DNA of 24,204 bases from Alphaproteobacteria bacterium. Its GTDB lineage: Bacteria; Pseudomonadota; Alphaproteobacteria; Rickettsiales; JAFLCR01. The notes beneath the pieces are model-generated. The model was not told the DNA's origin and ran no database searches. It saw only the letters and a program-made list of their open reading frames with translations. The stretch is taken from positions 1-24,204 of the forward strand of contig JAFLCR010000007.1 of assembly GCA_017302755.1 (NCBI GenBank), read 5' to 3'. Shown here in pieces: positions 6,554-14,303 of the stretch. The position numbers and the translations under genes are program-made. Each line of letters opens with the position of its first letter. Position 1 is the stretch's first letter.

Positions 6554-7894
6554 ATGTCCAGTCTCGCCACCGTTATCCTCGCCGCTGGCGAGGGCACGCG
6601 CATGAAATCCGCCCTTCCGAAGGTGCTGCACAAGCTCGGCGGCGTGCCGATGCTCGCCCATGTGCTGCGCACCGCGAAAACCCTTGGCCCGGAGCGAATC
6701 GTGACCGTGATCGGCCCCGGCATGGACGCCGTCGCCGCGTGCGCGAAGCAGGAAGCGCCCGAAGGCCACATCGTCACCCAGCAGACCCGCGAGGGCACGG
6801 GCCACGCCGTGCGCCAGGCCGTGCCCCACCTGGAGGGATTTTCCGGCATCGTGCTGGTGCTCTACGGCGACACCCCCCTGCTTTCGGAGGCAACGCTGCG
6901 CACCCTGACCCAGCGGCTGGAGAAAAACCCCGCCGCCGACATCGCCTTGCTCGCCATGAAGCCCGAAAACCCCGGCGAATACGGCCGCCTGCTGATTCAC
7001 GCCGAAGGCACGGTGAAGCGCATCATCGAATACCGGGACGCTGATGAGGAGCAGCGCGCCCTTCCCTGGTGCAACAGCGGGGTGATGGCGATCCGCTCGG
7101 AGACGCTGTTCACCCTCCTGCCGGAGCTCACGAACCAGAACGCGAAAAAGGAATACTACCTCACCGACCTGGTGGGCCTGGCTACATCGCTGGGCAAAAC
7201 AACGCTGGCAGTGGACGCCGACGCCACCGAGCTTCTGGGCGTCAACTCCCGCGCCGAGCTGGCTGCGCTGGAAACGCACATTCAACAACGCCTGCGCCTG
7301 CAATGGCTGGAAAACGGCGCCATGCTGCTCGCCCCCGACACCGTTTTCTTAAGCGCCAGCGCCACCCACGGCCGCGACGTGCTGATCCACCCCTTTGCGG
7401 TGATCGGCGAAAACGTGCACCTGGGCGATAACGTGGAAATCAAAAGCTACAGCCATTTAGAGAACTGCCGCGTGGAGAAAGGCGGCATCGTCGGCCCCTA
7501 CGCGCGGCTGCGCCCGGGCGCGCATGTCGGCGAGAACGCGCATGTCGGCAATTTCGTGGAGATCAAGAACGCAACGCTGGCCAAAGGCGCCAAAGCCAAC
7601 CATCTCACCTATATCGGCGATGCGGTCGTAGGCGAAGGCAGCAATATCGGCGCGGGCACGATCACCTGCAATTACGACGGCGTCTCCAAACATAAGACCG
7701 AGATCGGCGCGAACGTCTTCATCGGCTCCGACACCTGCCTCGTGGCCCCTGTATCCGTAGGCGACGGCGCCATCGTCGGCGCGGGCAGCGTCATCACGGA
7801 GAACGTCCCCCCGAACGCCATCGCCGTCACCCGCGCGAAGCAGGAGCACGGTGAAGGTAAGGCTGAAGGCTACTGGAAGAAGCGGCGGAAATAG
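6554..7894 (+). CDS. glmU: Bifunctional UDP-N-acetylglucosamine pyrophosphorylase / glucosamine-1-phosphate N-acetyltransferase GlmU
   Basis: GlmU acetylates glucosamine-1-phosphate and then couples it to UTP, making UDP-GlcNAc for peptidoglycan and lipopolysaccharide in the cytoplasm. The N-terminal uridyltransferase motif LAAGEGTRMKSALPKVLHK spans about residues 9-27, with GDTP near 105-108. The C-terminal left-handed beta-helix of hexapeptide repeats includes RLRPGAHVGENAHVGNFVE and the acetyltransferase His near residue 350 (KANHLTYIGD), then NIGAGTITCNYDG. The 446-residue length is normal and both active sites look intact. It is divergent from ctaC and is followed within about 3 kb by glmS, the first enzyme of the same pathway. 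Confidence 0.98.
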   Translation: MSSLATVILAAGEGTRMKSALPKVLHKLGGVPMLAHVLRTAKTLGPERIVTVIGPGMDAVAACAKQEAPEGHIVTQQTREGTGHAVRQAVPHLEGFSGIVLVLYGDTPLLSEATLRTLTQRLEKNPAADIALLAMKPENPGEYGRLLIHAEGTVKRIIEYRDADEEQRALPWCNSGVMAIRSETLFTLLPELTNQNAKKEYYLTDLVGLATSLGKTTLAVDADATELLGVNSRAELAALETHIQQRLRLQWLENGAMLLAPDTVFLSASATHGRDVLIHPFAVIGENVHLGDNVEIKSYSHLENCRVEKGGIVGPYARLRPGAHVGENAHVGNFVEIKNATLAKGAKANHLTYIGDAVVGEGSNIGAGTITCNYDGVSKHKTEIGANVFIGSDTCLVAPVSVGDGAIVGAGSVITENVPPNAIAVTRAKQEHGEGKAEGYWKKRRK

Positions 7895-7905
7895 CCGCCC
7901 CGCGA

Positions 7906-8805
7906 ATGCCGCGCCCCATGGCCAGCCCCGGTTTCCATAACCTCACCGAATCGCGCGATGCGATCCTCGCCGCTTACGAGCGGGGCTGTCTCTACCTGCA
8001 CATGCTGGAATTCACGCCAGGGAAGGAAGTCGCCCGGATTTCTTTTTTCGACGTGATGGCGGGCGTCCGCGACGCCGCCTATGACGCCATGTGCCACGAA
8101 AATGTCCGCCCTTTCCGAAACGCCTTTCCCGGTCTTCCCGCCACGGCGCTCAAGCGAGGTTTCCCCGTTTCCTTCTTCGATTATTTCTCCCGTGTCGGCC
8201 TGCTGCTGGACGGCAACGCCGCGGGCGACGCCGACCCCGTTCTCGTTTCCAGCTCGGACGCGTGCAGCGTCCGCACCTGGCGGGAAGGCGCGCAGGTGAT
8301 GACGTACCGGGAGGAGGCGGTCAGCCATTTCACCTTCCTCCGTGGCATGCAGGAGAAGGATATCGCGGTGGTCGGCACGATGCGCGTGGAGGAATTCACC
8401 GCGCTTCACATCGCCGCCGCGCGGCAGGCGCTGGACGGGTTCTGGGCCGCCCTCGCCGCAATGGGATGGGAACACTACACCGCGCAGCAGAACGCTTTCC
8501 CCGGCATGAACGAGGTGGACCTGCTCGCCCGCCTTCAGGGCGTCAAGGGCGTGGCGGCTTGCAGCACCTCGAAAAGCGGCATGGCCAGGCGCGTGTCCGG
8601 GGTGGCGCAGGCCGCCGCGCTCGCCGAATGGCTCCAGACGCGCTACCCTGATATCTTCCCCGAGTCGCCGCCGGTATTTTCCTACCACCTGTCGCGCCGG
8701 CATGCGGAGCTGCACGCCCTGACGCCGGAGGAGATCGCCGATCCCCTTCTCTACTTCCACCAGCATGGCGGCGCGCAGCCGGATTCCGAGCGGCGCGGGC
8801 GCTAA
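7906..8805 (+). CDS. Conserved-looking hypothetical protein between glmU and glmS
   Basis: I do not recognise this 299-residue protein. It begins 11 nt after the glmU stop and is co-directional with glmU and glmS. It has no clear signal peptide or membrane helix, so it is probably cytoplasmic. Its composition matches its GC-rich neighbours, so it is probably native. Notable stretches are ISFFDVMAGVRDAAYDAMCH near residues 45-64, GFPVSFFDYFSRVGLLLDG near 86-104, HFTFLRGMQEKDIAVVGTMR near 141-160 and MGWEHYTAQQNAFPGMNEVD near 186-205. No nucleotide-binding loop or metal motif stands out. ATG at 7906 is taken as the start; an in-frame ATG at 7918 is possible and neither has a strong ribosome site. 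A role linked to amino-sugar metabolism would be only a guess from position. Confidence 0.8.
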   Translation: MPRPMASPGFHNLTESRDAILAAYERGCLYLHMLEFTPGKEVARISFFDVMAGVRDAAYDAMCHENVRPFRNAFPGLPATALKRGFPVSFFDYFSRVGLLLDGNAAGDADPVLVSSSDACSVRTWREGAQVMTYREEAVSHFTFLRGMQEKDIAVVGTMRVEEFTALHIAAARQALDGFWAALAAMGWEHYTAQQNAFPGMNEVDLLARLQGVKGVAACSTSKSGMARRVSGVAQAAALAEWLQTRYPDIFPESPPVFSYHLSRRHAELHALTPEEIADPLLYFHQHGGAQPDSERRGR

Positions 8806-8826
8806 GCCCGTAGCAAATTGTTGCAT

Positions 8827-8858
8827 TTGACCGCTTGCATAACGCCATGCGCTATGAT
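8827..8858 (+). promoter_or_regulatory. Possible glmS promoter with overlapping dyad
   Basis: TTGACC (8827-8832) and TATGAT (8853-8858) lie upstream of glmS, but the 20-nt spacing is longer than ideal. An imperfect inverted repeat, CATAACGC/GCGCTATG (8838-8845 and 8849-8856, one mismatch, 3-nt loop), overlaps the -10 box and could be an operator. Both calls are motif-based and weak. Confidence 0.3.
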
Positions 8859-8887
8859 TTGCAGAGGCATTCCTCAGGAGCATTCCC

Positions 8888-10711
8888 ATGTGCGGCATCG
8901 TCGGCGCGGTTTCCCATCATAACGTCATTCCCGGCCTTGCCGAAGGGCTGAAACGCCTCGAATACCGGGGCTACGATTCTTCCGGCGTCGCCACGGTCAC
9001 CGATGGAGCCATCCAGCGCCGCCGCGCCGAGGGCAAGCTCGCCAACCTCGAAACCCTGCTGGCGAAAGAACCGCTCTCCGGCCACGCCGGCATCGGCCAC
9101 ACGCGCTGGGCCACCCACGGCGCGCCGACGCAGGCCAACGCCCACCCGCACGCGACGGATAAGGTCGCCGTCGTCCATAACGGCATCATCGAGAATTTCC
9201 GCGAGCTGCGCGCCGAACTCATAAAGAAGGACCATCGCTTCACGAGCGAAACCGACACCGAAGTCATCCCCGTCCTCATCACCGATTTGCTGAATCAGGG
9301 ACTCTCCCCCCGCGATGCCGTCCAGCAAGCCGTCGCCCGGCTGCACGGCGCCTACGCGCTCGGCATCCTCATCGCGGGGCATGAGAACCTGCTTTTCGGC
9401 GCGCGCCAGGGTTCGCCGCTGGCTGTCGGCTTTGGCGACGCCGCAATGTATCTCGGCTCCGACGCCCTGGCCCTGCTGCCCTTCACCCGCCGCGTCAGCT
9501 ATCTCGACGAAGGCGACGTGGTGGAACTCACGCGCGAAGGCGCGTCTTTCTTCGACGCCGAAGGCAAGCCCGCGCTGCGCGACGTGCGCGAACTGGCGAT
9601 CAGCGCCGACGCCACCGGCAAAGGCGATTTCGCCCATTACATGCTGAAGGAGATCCACGAACAGCCCACGCTGCTTGGCGAAACGCTTTCCGCCTACGCC
9701 AATCCCGTCACCGGCGAGATTGCGTTGCCCAAACACAGCATTGACCTTTCCAGCATCGAGCGCCTGCACATCGTCGCCTGCGGCACGTCCTATTACGCGG
9801 GCATGGTGGCAAAATACTGGCTCGAGCATTACGCCCGCATCCCAACGGAGGTGGATATCGCCTCCGAATTCCGTTACCGCGAGCCGATCCTGAACGCGGA
9901 AACGCTGGTGCTCTGCATCTCGCAATCTGGCGAAACCGCCGATACGCTGGCGGGCCTGCGCCTCGCCAAGAGCCAAGGGGCGCGCATCGCCGCCATCCTC
10001 AACAACACTATGAGTTCCATGGGCCGCGAAGCCGAGCTGGTGCTGCCCAACTACGCCGGACCCGAAATCGGCGTCGCCTCCACGAAAGCCTTCACCACGC
10101 AGCTTGTGGTGCTCGCCTGCCTCACGCTGCATCTCGGCGTGCTGAAAGGCACGCTCGGCCGCGCCAAAGCCAAGGAGCTGCTCTTTTCCCTGAGCGAGCT
10201 TCCCTCCCGCGCCGCCGAGGTGCTGCAGCTTGATGCGAGCGTGAAATCCATCGCCGCCGAGGTCATGGATTGCCGCGACGTGCTCTACATCGCCCGCGGC
10301 CCGCATTTCCCGATCGCGATGGAAGGCGCGCTGAAGCTCAAGGAAATCTCCTACATCCACGCCGAGGCCTACGCGGCGGGTGAACTCAAGCACGGCCCCA
10401 TCGCCCTCATCGACCCGCAGATGCCCATTGTCGCCCTCGCCCCCTCGGGCCCGCTTTTCGAGAAAACCCAATCCAACATGCAGGAAGTCGCCGCGCGCGG
10501 GGGCAAGCTGATCACCATCGGCGATGTGGCGGCGCTCTCCAGCACGAAAGACATTTCCTGGAAGCAGCTTCCCGTGCCCCCCTCCAGCCCGCTGCTCTCG
10601 CCGATCCTCTATGCGCTCCCGGTGCAGCTTCTGGCCTATCACACGGCGGTGCTCAAAGGCACGGACGTGGATCAGCCAAGGAATTTGGCGAAATCAGTAA
10701 CAGTCGAATAA
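8888..10711 (+). CDS. glmS: Glutamine-fructose-6-phosphate aminotransferase (isomerizing) GlmS
   Basis: GlmS converts fructose-6-phosphate and glutamine to glucosamine-6-phosphate, the first committed step towards UDP-GlcNAc. The protein starts MCGIVGAV, so the catalytic cysteine becomes N-terminal after Met removal. The glutaminase domain (about residues 1-230) shows GYDSSGVA and HTRWATHGAPTQANAHPH. Two SIS sugar-isomerase domains follow, with ACGTSYYAG, SQSGETADTL and LKHGPIALID. The C-terminus ends in the family-typical AKSVTVE. The 607-residue length is normal. ATG at 8888 is preceded by AGGAG at good spacing. Together with glmU this gives both ends of the UDP-GlcNAc route in one region. 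Confidence 0.98.
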   Translation: MCGIVGAVSHHNVIPGLAEGLKRLEYRGYDSSGVATVTDGAIQRRRAEGKLANLETLLAKEPLSGHAGIGHTRWATHGAPTQANAHPHATDKVAVVHNGIIENFRELRAELIKKDHRFTSETDTEVIPVLITDLLNQGLSPRDAVQQAVARLHGAYALGILIAGHENLLFGARQGSPLAVGFGDAAMYLGSDALALLPFTRRVSYLDEGDVVELTREGASFFDAEGKPALRDVRELAISADATGKGDFAHYMLKEIHEQPTLLGETLSAYANPVTGEIALPKHSIDLSSIERLHIVACGTSYYAGMVAKYWLEHYARIPTEVDIASEFRYREPILNAETLVLCISQSGETADTLAGLRLAKSQGARIAAILNNTMSSMGREAELVLPNYAGPEIGVASTKAFTTQLVVLACLTLHLGVLKGTLGRAKAKELLFSLSELPSRAAEVLQLDASVKSIAAEVMDCRDVLYIARGPHFPIAMEGALKLKEISYIHAEAYAAGELKHGPIALIDPQMPIVALAPSGPLFEKTQSNMQEVAARGGKLITIGDVAALSSTKDISWKQLPVPPSSPLLSPILYALPVQLLAYHTAVLKGTDVDQPRNLAKSVTVE

Positions 10712-10896
10712 ACAATATATTACAACATTATTGAACAATGACGGTTCTTCCTTCCCTCATGAAGGGGCCAGGGTGAGGAGAGCAGCAAGCCATTCTTATT
10801 CAAAGAAACCAGAGAATTGCAATCACCTCAATCTTTTAAGAAAAGTAAATAATTGCGCTGTAAAAATAGGCAATAATCCTTACTTATGAGGAAAGA

Positions 10897-11487
10897 ATGC
10901 TTGTTGGCGCCATTATATCCTCCGATAACCTAGACCGATTAATGAGGGATCCTCACTTTGGTGCTCAAGCACGTGATCTAGGCATTAACTTAGCTCACAT
11001 AAGCTATGGTGAGAATGCGATGTATACAGCATACAGAGAGCATGTTGAGGCAGGAAAAAATCCCGATTCTTTTAATCAACAACATTATGGGCATCACCAT
11101 GTTTTAACCACGCAAGGCGATGATTCACCGGAAACCAGAGAGAAGCTTACACAGCTTCTCAACAGATATAGTGTACCTCATGCAGCGATATGCATCGATA
11201 CTGCGGCACTAAACTTCAATGACAATTCTTTGTACGCCCAAGTTGGGATTGCCGCCATTATTTCTCATAATGCAGAGCTCAATGGTTTGCAGCCAGATTA
11301 CACGCACAAGCTGCAGGAGCTTACCGGGTATTCGCACAACAACGACCATCTTCACAACGCATTGGATGCCGTTTCTCGCGGAGACATAAAGGAAGTGGTT
11401 GGCGAGTTTACGCGAAGTCTGGCTAAAAATGCGGATAAGGCTATGGATGCGATTTTCAGCGCAGCAAGCAACCTCCGCGGCAGATAA
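10897..11487 (+). CDS. AT-rich orphan hypothetical protein, probably acquired
   Basis: I do not recognise this 196-residue protein. ATG at 10897 is supported by GAGGA just upstream. The coding sequence and its upstream region are clearly richer in A/T than glmS and the CNB-FHA gene, and codon choice is unlike the neighbours (many third-position A/T), which suggests horizontal transfer. The protein looks soluble and is His/Asn-rich in places (NQQHYGHHH near residues 59-67 and GYSHNNDHLHNALDA near 144-158). The C-terminal half looks helical (SRGDIKEVVGEFTRSLAK and onward). No signal peptide, membrane segment or catalytic motif is evident. The histidine clusters could bind metal, but that is speculation. 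No mobility gene is adjacent. Confidence 0.72.
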   Translation: MLVGAIISSDNLDRLMRDPHFGAQARDLGINLAHISYGENAMYTAYREHVEAGKNPDSFNQQHYGHHHVLTTQGDDSPETREKLTQLLNRYSVPHAAICIDTAALNFNDNSLYAQVGIAAIISHNAELNGLQPDYTHKLQELTGYSHNNDHLHNALDAVSRGDIKEVVGEFTRSLAKNADKAMDAIFSAASNLRGR

Positions 11488-11640
11488 GCTTGTTCAGGGC
11501 TATATGCGTCCTTAGTTCAAAACCGCCGGATATCGCATCAAGCAATCTGCGAATAACTCCGTCAGCATGGCTGCTGGGGTTCCAGAGCCTCTGCCTTAAG
11601 ATTATGAAGCAAGGATAATGCCGCTCTCCAGCCCGCCACC

Positions 11641-11670
11641 TTGACCAATCCTTAATCTTTCCTTTCTAAA
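11641..11670 (+). promoter_or_regulatory. Predicted promoter for the CNB-FHA gene
   Basis: TTGACC (11641-11646) is followed after 18 nt by TCTAAA (11665-11670). A start near 11677 would leave a leader of about 27 nt before the ATG at 11704, containing an AAGAG ribosome-site candidate. It sits at the end of a 216-nt intergenic stretch (11488-11703) in which I see no other feature. Confidence 0.4.
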
Positions 11671-11703
11671 CTGAAGCATATCTCTTTTACCCTTCAAGAG
11701 CTT

Positions 11704-12456
11704 ATGCAGCAACGCCAATTCGCCGCCAAGGACATCATCTTCCGCGAGGGAGAGCCGAGCGACCATGCCTATTATCTGCTGGATGGCCGGGTGGAGATCC
11801 TGAAATCCGGCCCCAACGGCGAGGTATCGCTGGCCATCCTCGAGCCCGGCTCCCCTTTCGGCGAGATGGGCCTGCTAGACGCCAGCCCCCGCTCCGCCTC
11901 TGCCCGCGCGCTCGACGCGGTCACCGTCGAAGTCATCGACCGCCGCGTGTTTGAAGACATGGTGATCGCCATCCCCCCGCCCGTCGGCCGCATGATCCAG
12001 GCGATGATCGACCGCCTCCGCTCCACCAACCAGCGCGTCACCTCTTCCGAGCAGGCGACCGTGCTGCTGGAGTCCGACATCCGCGTGCTTCGCATCGTCC
12101 CCGGCTCGGAGCGCGTGGCGAACCTGGTGCAGGCGGCGGAGGTTCCGGTGGCGCGCCTACCCTACCGCATCGGCGGCTACCCCGAGGATGGCGAACCGAA
12201 CCGCTACGACCAGAACCACCTCTACATCGCCTCCGAAGGCCCGCCGCTCATTGTCTCGCGCAACCACGCAGCCATCGAAATCGACGAAGGCAAGATCGTG
12301 TTCCTCGACCGCGGCAGCCGCTTCGGCAGCCTGGTCAACGGTCACCAGATCGGCCGCGGCCGCGGCGTCTACAAAGCCCCGCTCGCCATGGGCGAAAACG
12401 AGATCGTGCTAGGCGCGAAAGGCTCAGAATACAAACTCAAAGTGATCTGCGAATAA
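11704..12456 (+). CDS. Cyclic-nucleotide-binding domain / FHA domain fusion protein
   Basis: This 250-residue protein joins two signalling domains. Residues 1 to about 110 form a Crp/PKA-type cyclic-nucleotide-binding fold, including the phosphate-binding cassette PFGEMGLLDASPRSASARA (51-69) with Glu54 and Arg63 in the expected positions. Residues about 150-250 form a forkhead-associated (FHA) domain: RIGG near 155-158, VSRNHAAIEID (184-194), LDRGSRFGSLVNG (201-213) and a final beta-rich strand. FHA domains bind phosphothreonine peptides, and CNB domains bind cAMP or cGMP. There is no helix-turn-helix, kinase or cyclase domain, so it is probably an adaptor rather than a transcription factor. 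That role is inferred. No kinase gene lies in the window. Confidence 0.85.
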   Translation: MQQRQFAAKDIIFREGEPSDHAYYLLDGRVEILKSGPNGEVSLAILEPGSPFGEMGLLDASPRSASARALDAVTVEVIDRRVFEDMVIAIPPPVGRMIQAMIDRLRSTNQRVTSSEQATVLLESDIRVLRIVPGSERVANLVQAAEVPVARLPYRIGGYPEDGEPNRYDQNHLYIASEGPPLIVSRNHAAIEIDEGKIVFLDRGSRFGSLVNGHQIGRGRGVYKAPLAMGENEIVLGAKGSEYKLKVICE

Positions 12457-12457
12457 A

Positions 12458-12482
12458 ACCCTCACCCCTTGCGGGTGAGGGT
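12458..12482. repeat. Perfect 10-bp hairpin between the CNB-FHA gene and gabD
   Basis: ACCCTCACCC (12458-12467) and GGGTGAGGGT (12473-12482) form a perfect stem around a 5-nt loop, starting immediately after the stop of the CNB-FHA gene. No T-run follows, so it is not a classical intrinsic terminator. It may act as a 3'-end stabilising hairpin or be part of a dispersed intergenic palindrome. A second short hairpin (GCGGC-GAA-GCCGC, 12523-12535) lies before gabD. Confidence 0.6.
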
Positions 12483-12552
12483 GGCGCGGCTCGCGTCGGG
12501 TGGGGGTCAAAAAGAATAACCAGCGGCGAAGCCGCGCAACTTAAAAAAACAC

Positions 12553-14028
12553 ATGTCCACTACAGTCCCTACCCTCACCACCCCCTCCCTCTTCCGCGAA
12601 CAAGCCTATCTGAACGGCGCCTGGGCCTCTGCGAGTAACGGCGCCACCATTCCCGTCGAGAACCCCGCCACCCGCGAGGTGATTGGCCATGTCCCCAACC
12701 TGGACGACGCCACCGTGCAATCCGCCATCACGGCGGCGCATGCCGCCTTCCCCGCCTGGTCGAAAACCCTGCCGCGCGAGCGCAGCAACCTCATGCGCAA
12801 ATGGCACTCGCTGATGCTGAAGCACGCCGAGGATCTGGCGACGCTGCTCACGCTCGAACAGGGTAAGCCACTCAGCGAATCGCGCACCGAGATCGCCTAT
12901 GCCGCGTCGTTCATCGAGTGGTTCGCCGAGGAAGGCCCTCGCATCGCCGGCGAAATCCCCACCTCCACCAAACCCGGCCAGCGCATGCTGGTGCTACGCC
13001 AAAGCGTGGGCGTCGCGGCCGCGATCACACCCTGGAACTTCCCCTCCGCCATGGTCACGCGCAAGATCGCGCCGGCGATCGCCGCCGGTTGCCCGGTGCT
13101 GCTCAAGCCCGCAGAACTGACGCCCTTCTCCGCCCTGGCGCTGGCCGCGCTCGCCGAAGAAGCAGGCATCCCCAAAGGGGTGTTTTCCGTGCTCACCGGC
13201 GATTCCGCCCGCATCGGCCCCGCCTTTACGGGCGATGCGCGCATCCGCAAGCTCAGCTTCACCGGCTCCACGCGGGTGGGCAAGCTGCTCGCAAGCGCAA
13301 GCGCCGATAATCTCAAGCGCCTCTCGCTGGAACTTGGCGGCAACGCGCCTTTCATCGTCTTCAACGACGCCAACCTCGAAGACGCGGCGAACGCCCTCAT
13401 GGCCTGCAAATTCCGCAACGCCGGGCAAACCTGCGTCTGCGCCAACCGCGTGCTGGTGGAAGACGGCGTATATGACAAATTCCTCTCCGTCTTCGCCCCG
13501 AAAGTGGCTGCCTTGAAACTAGGCAGCGGCCTGGAAGCGGGCGTCACCATCGGCCCGCTGATCACGAAGCTGGCGCAGGAAAAAGTGAACCGCCTCACCA
13601 GCGACGCGGAAAAGAAAGGCGCGAAACGCGAAACCTCGGCCTCACCTTCCGCGCCCGATCTTCCCGGCTATTTCTGCGCCCCCGCCATCTACACGGACGC
13701 CGATGCGAAGATGGACATGTTCCACGAGGAAATCTTCGGCCCCATCGCGCCGCTAACGCGTTTCAAGGGCGAGGAAGAGGCGGTGAAACTTGCGAACGCC
13801 ACGCCTTACGGCCTGGCCTCCTACGTCTTCACCAACGACCATAAGCGCATCTGGCGCGTGGCCGAAGGCCTGGAATACGGCATGGTGGGCGTGAACGAAG
13901 GCTATGTGTCCAACCCCGTCGCGCCCTTCGGCGGCGTCAAGGAATCCGGCTACGGCCGCGAAGGCAGCATCCACGGCATCGACGAGTATCTGGAATATAA
14001 ATACGTCTGCTTGGGGGGGATTGCATAA
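12553..14028 (+). CDS. gabD: NAD(P)-dependent succinate-semialdehyde dehydrogenase (GabD-type)
   Basis: This aldehyde dehydrogenase oxidises succinate semialdehyde to succinate, linking GABA and related degradation to the TCA cycle. The 491-residue length is typical. Visible family blocks are ITPWNFPSAMVTRKIAPAIA (159-178), LLKPAELTPFSALALA near 183-198, LSFTGSTRVG (234-243), catalytic Glu260 in LELGGNAPFIVF and catalytic Cys294 in KFRNAGQTCVCANR. The last block and the GQRMLVLRQSVGV stretch are close to what I recall of E. coli GabD, hence the specific call; another short-chain semialdehyde substrate remains possible. No GABA transaminase gene is adjacent. ATG at 12553 is the only sensible start, and its ribosome site is weak. 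Confidence 0.92.
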   Translation: MSTTVPTLTTPSLFREQAYLNGAWASASNGATIPVENPATREVIGHVPNLDDATVQSAITAAHAAFPAWSKTLPRERSNLMRKWHSLMLKHAEDLATLLTLEQGKPLSESRTEIAYAASFIEWFAEEGPRIAGEIPTSTKPGQRMLVLRQSVGVAAAITPWNFPSAMVTRKIAPAIAAGCPVLLKPAELTPFSALALAALAEEAGIPKGVFSVLTGDSARIGPAFTGDARIRKLSFTGSTRVGKLLASASADNLKRLSLELGGNAPFIVFNDANLEDAANALMACKFRNAGQTCVCANRVLVEDGVYDKFLSVFAPKVAALKLGSGLEAGVTIGPLITKLAQEKVNRLTSDAEKKGAKRETSASPSAPDLPGYFCAPAIYTDADAKMDMFHEEIFGPIAPLTRFKGEEEAVKLANATPYGLASYVFTNDHKRIWRVAEGLEYGMVGVNEGYVSNPVAPFGGVKESGYGREGSIHGIDEYLEYKYVCLGGIA

Positions 14029-14118
14029 TCCACACTCCCTTTATACTTACACTCCCATCCCGCCCCGCCAATTTATGTGCGTGCGGCTAGGTTGGCTCCG
14101 CAATACATGGAGTCCCTC

Positions 14119-14271
14119 ATGAAATCGACATCCAAGACACTGAAAAAATCCAAACAGCCAAAACTTACACTGATCCTCACGGGAGAGGTCGCGCAGAATG
14201 CCGGCAAGCCGCATCTGGACGCCGGCCCGCCGGATTACACCTTCCCGGCGTATTTGCTCTCCAGGGATTGA
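14119..14271 (+). CDS. Small 50-residue basic protein of unknown function
   Basis: ATG at 14119 is preceded by GGAG with a 6-nt spacer, a good ribosome site, and the frame ends at TGA 14269-14271. The peptide begins with a lysine-rich stretch (MKSTSKTLKKSKQPK), then LTLILTGEVAQNAGKP and a Pro/Tyr-containing tail (GPPDYTFPAYLLSRD). A longer frame from GTG 14077 is open but has no ribosome site. I do not recognise the family. It lies 90 nt after gabD and converges on the EAL-like gene. The ribosome site and a possible TATACT -10 element at 14042-14047 favour a real gene, but the evidence is modest. Confidence 0.45.
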   Translation: MKSTSKTLKKSKQPKLTLILTGEVAQNAGKPHLDAGPPDYTFPAYLLSRD

Positions 14272-14303
14272 TCCCGCTTTTCCGCGTTTCAAGCGCGATA
14301 CGC

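Noticed and set aside
8852..10642. Long minus-strand frame opposite glmS
   Set aside because: It is fully antisense to a canonical glmS, Gly/Arg/Val-rich with no recognisable motif. A codon-bias artefact of high GC.
10712..10896. Intrinsic terminator after glmS
   Set aside because: A CCTTC/GAAGG hairpin is present near 10752-10767, but it is short and lacks a following T-run, so I do not call it.
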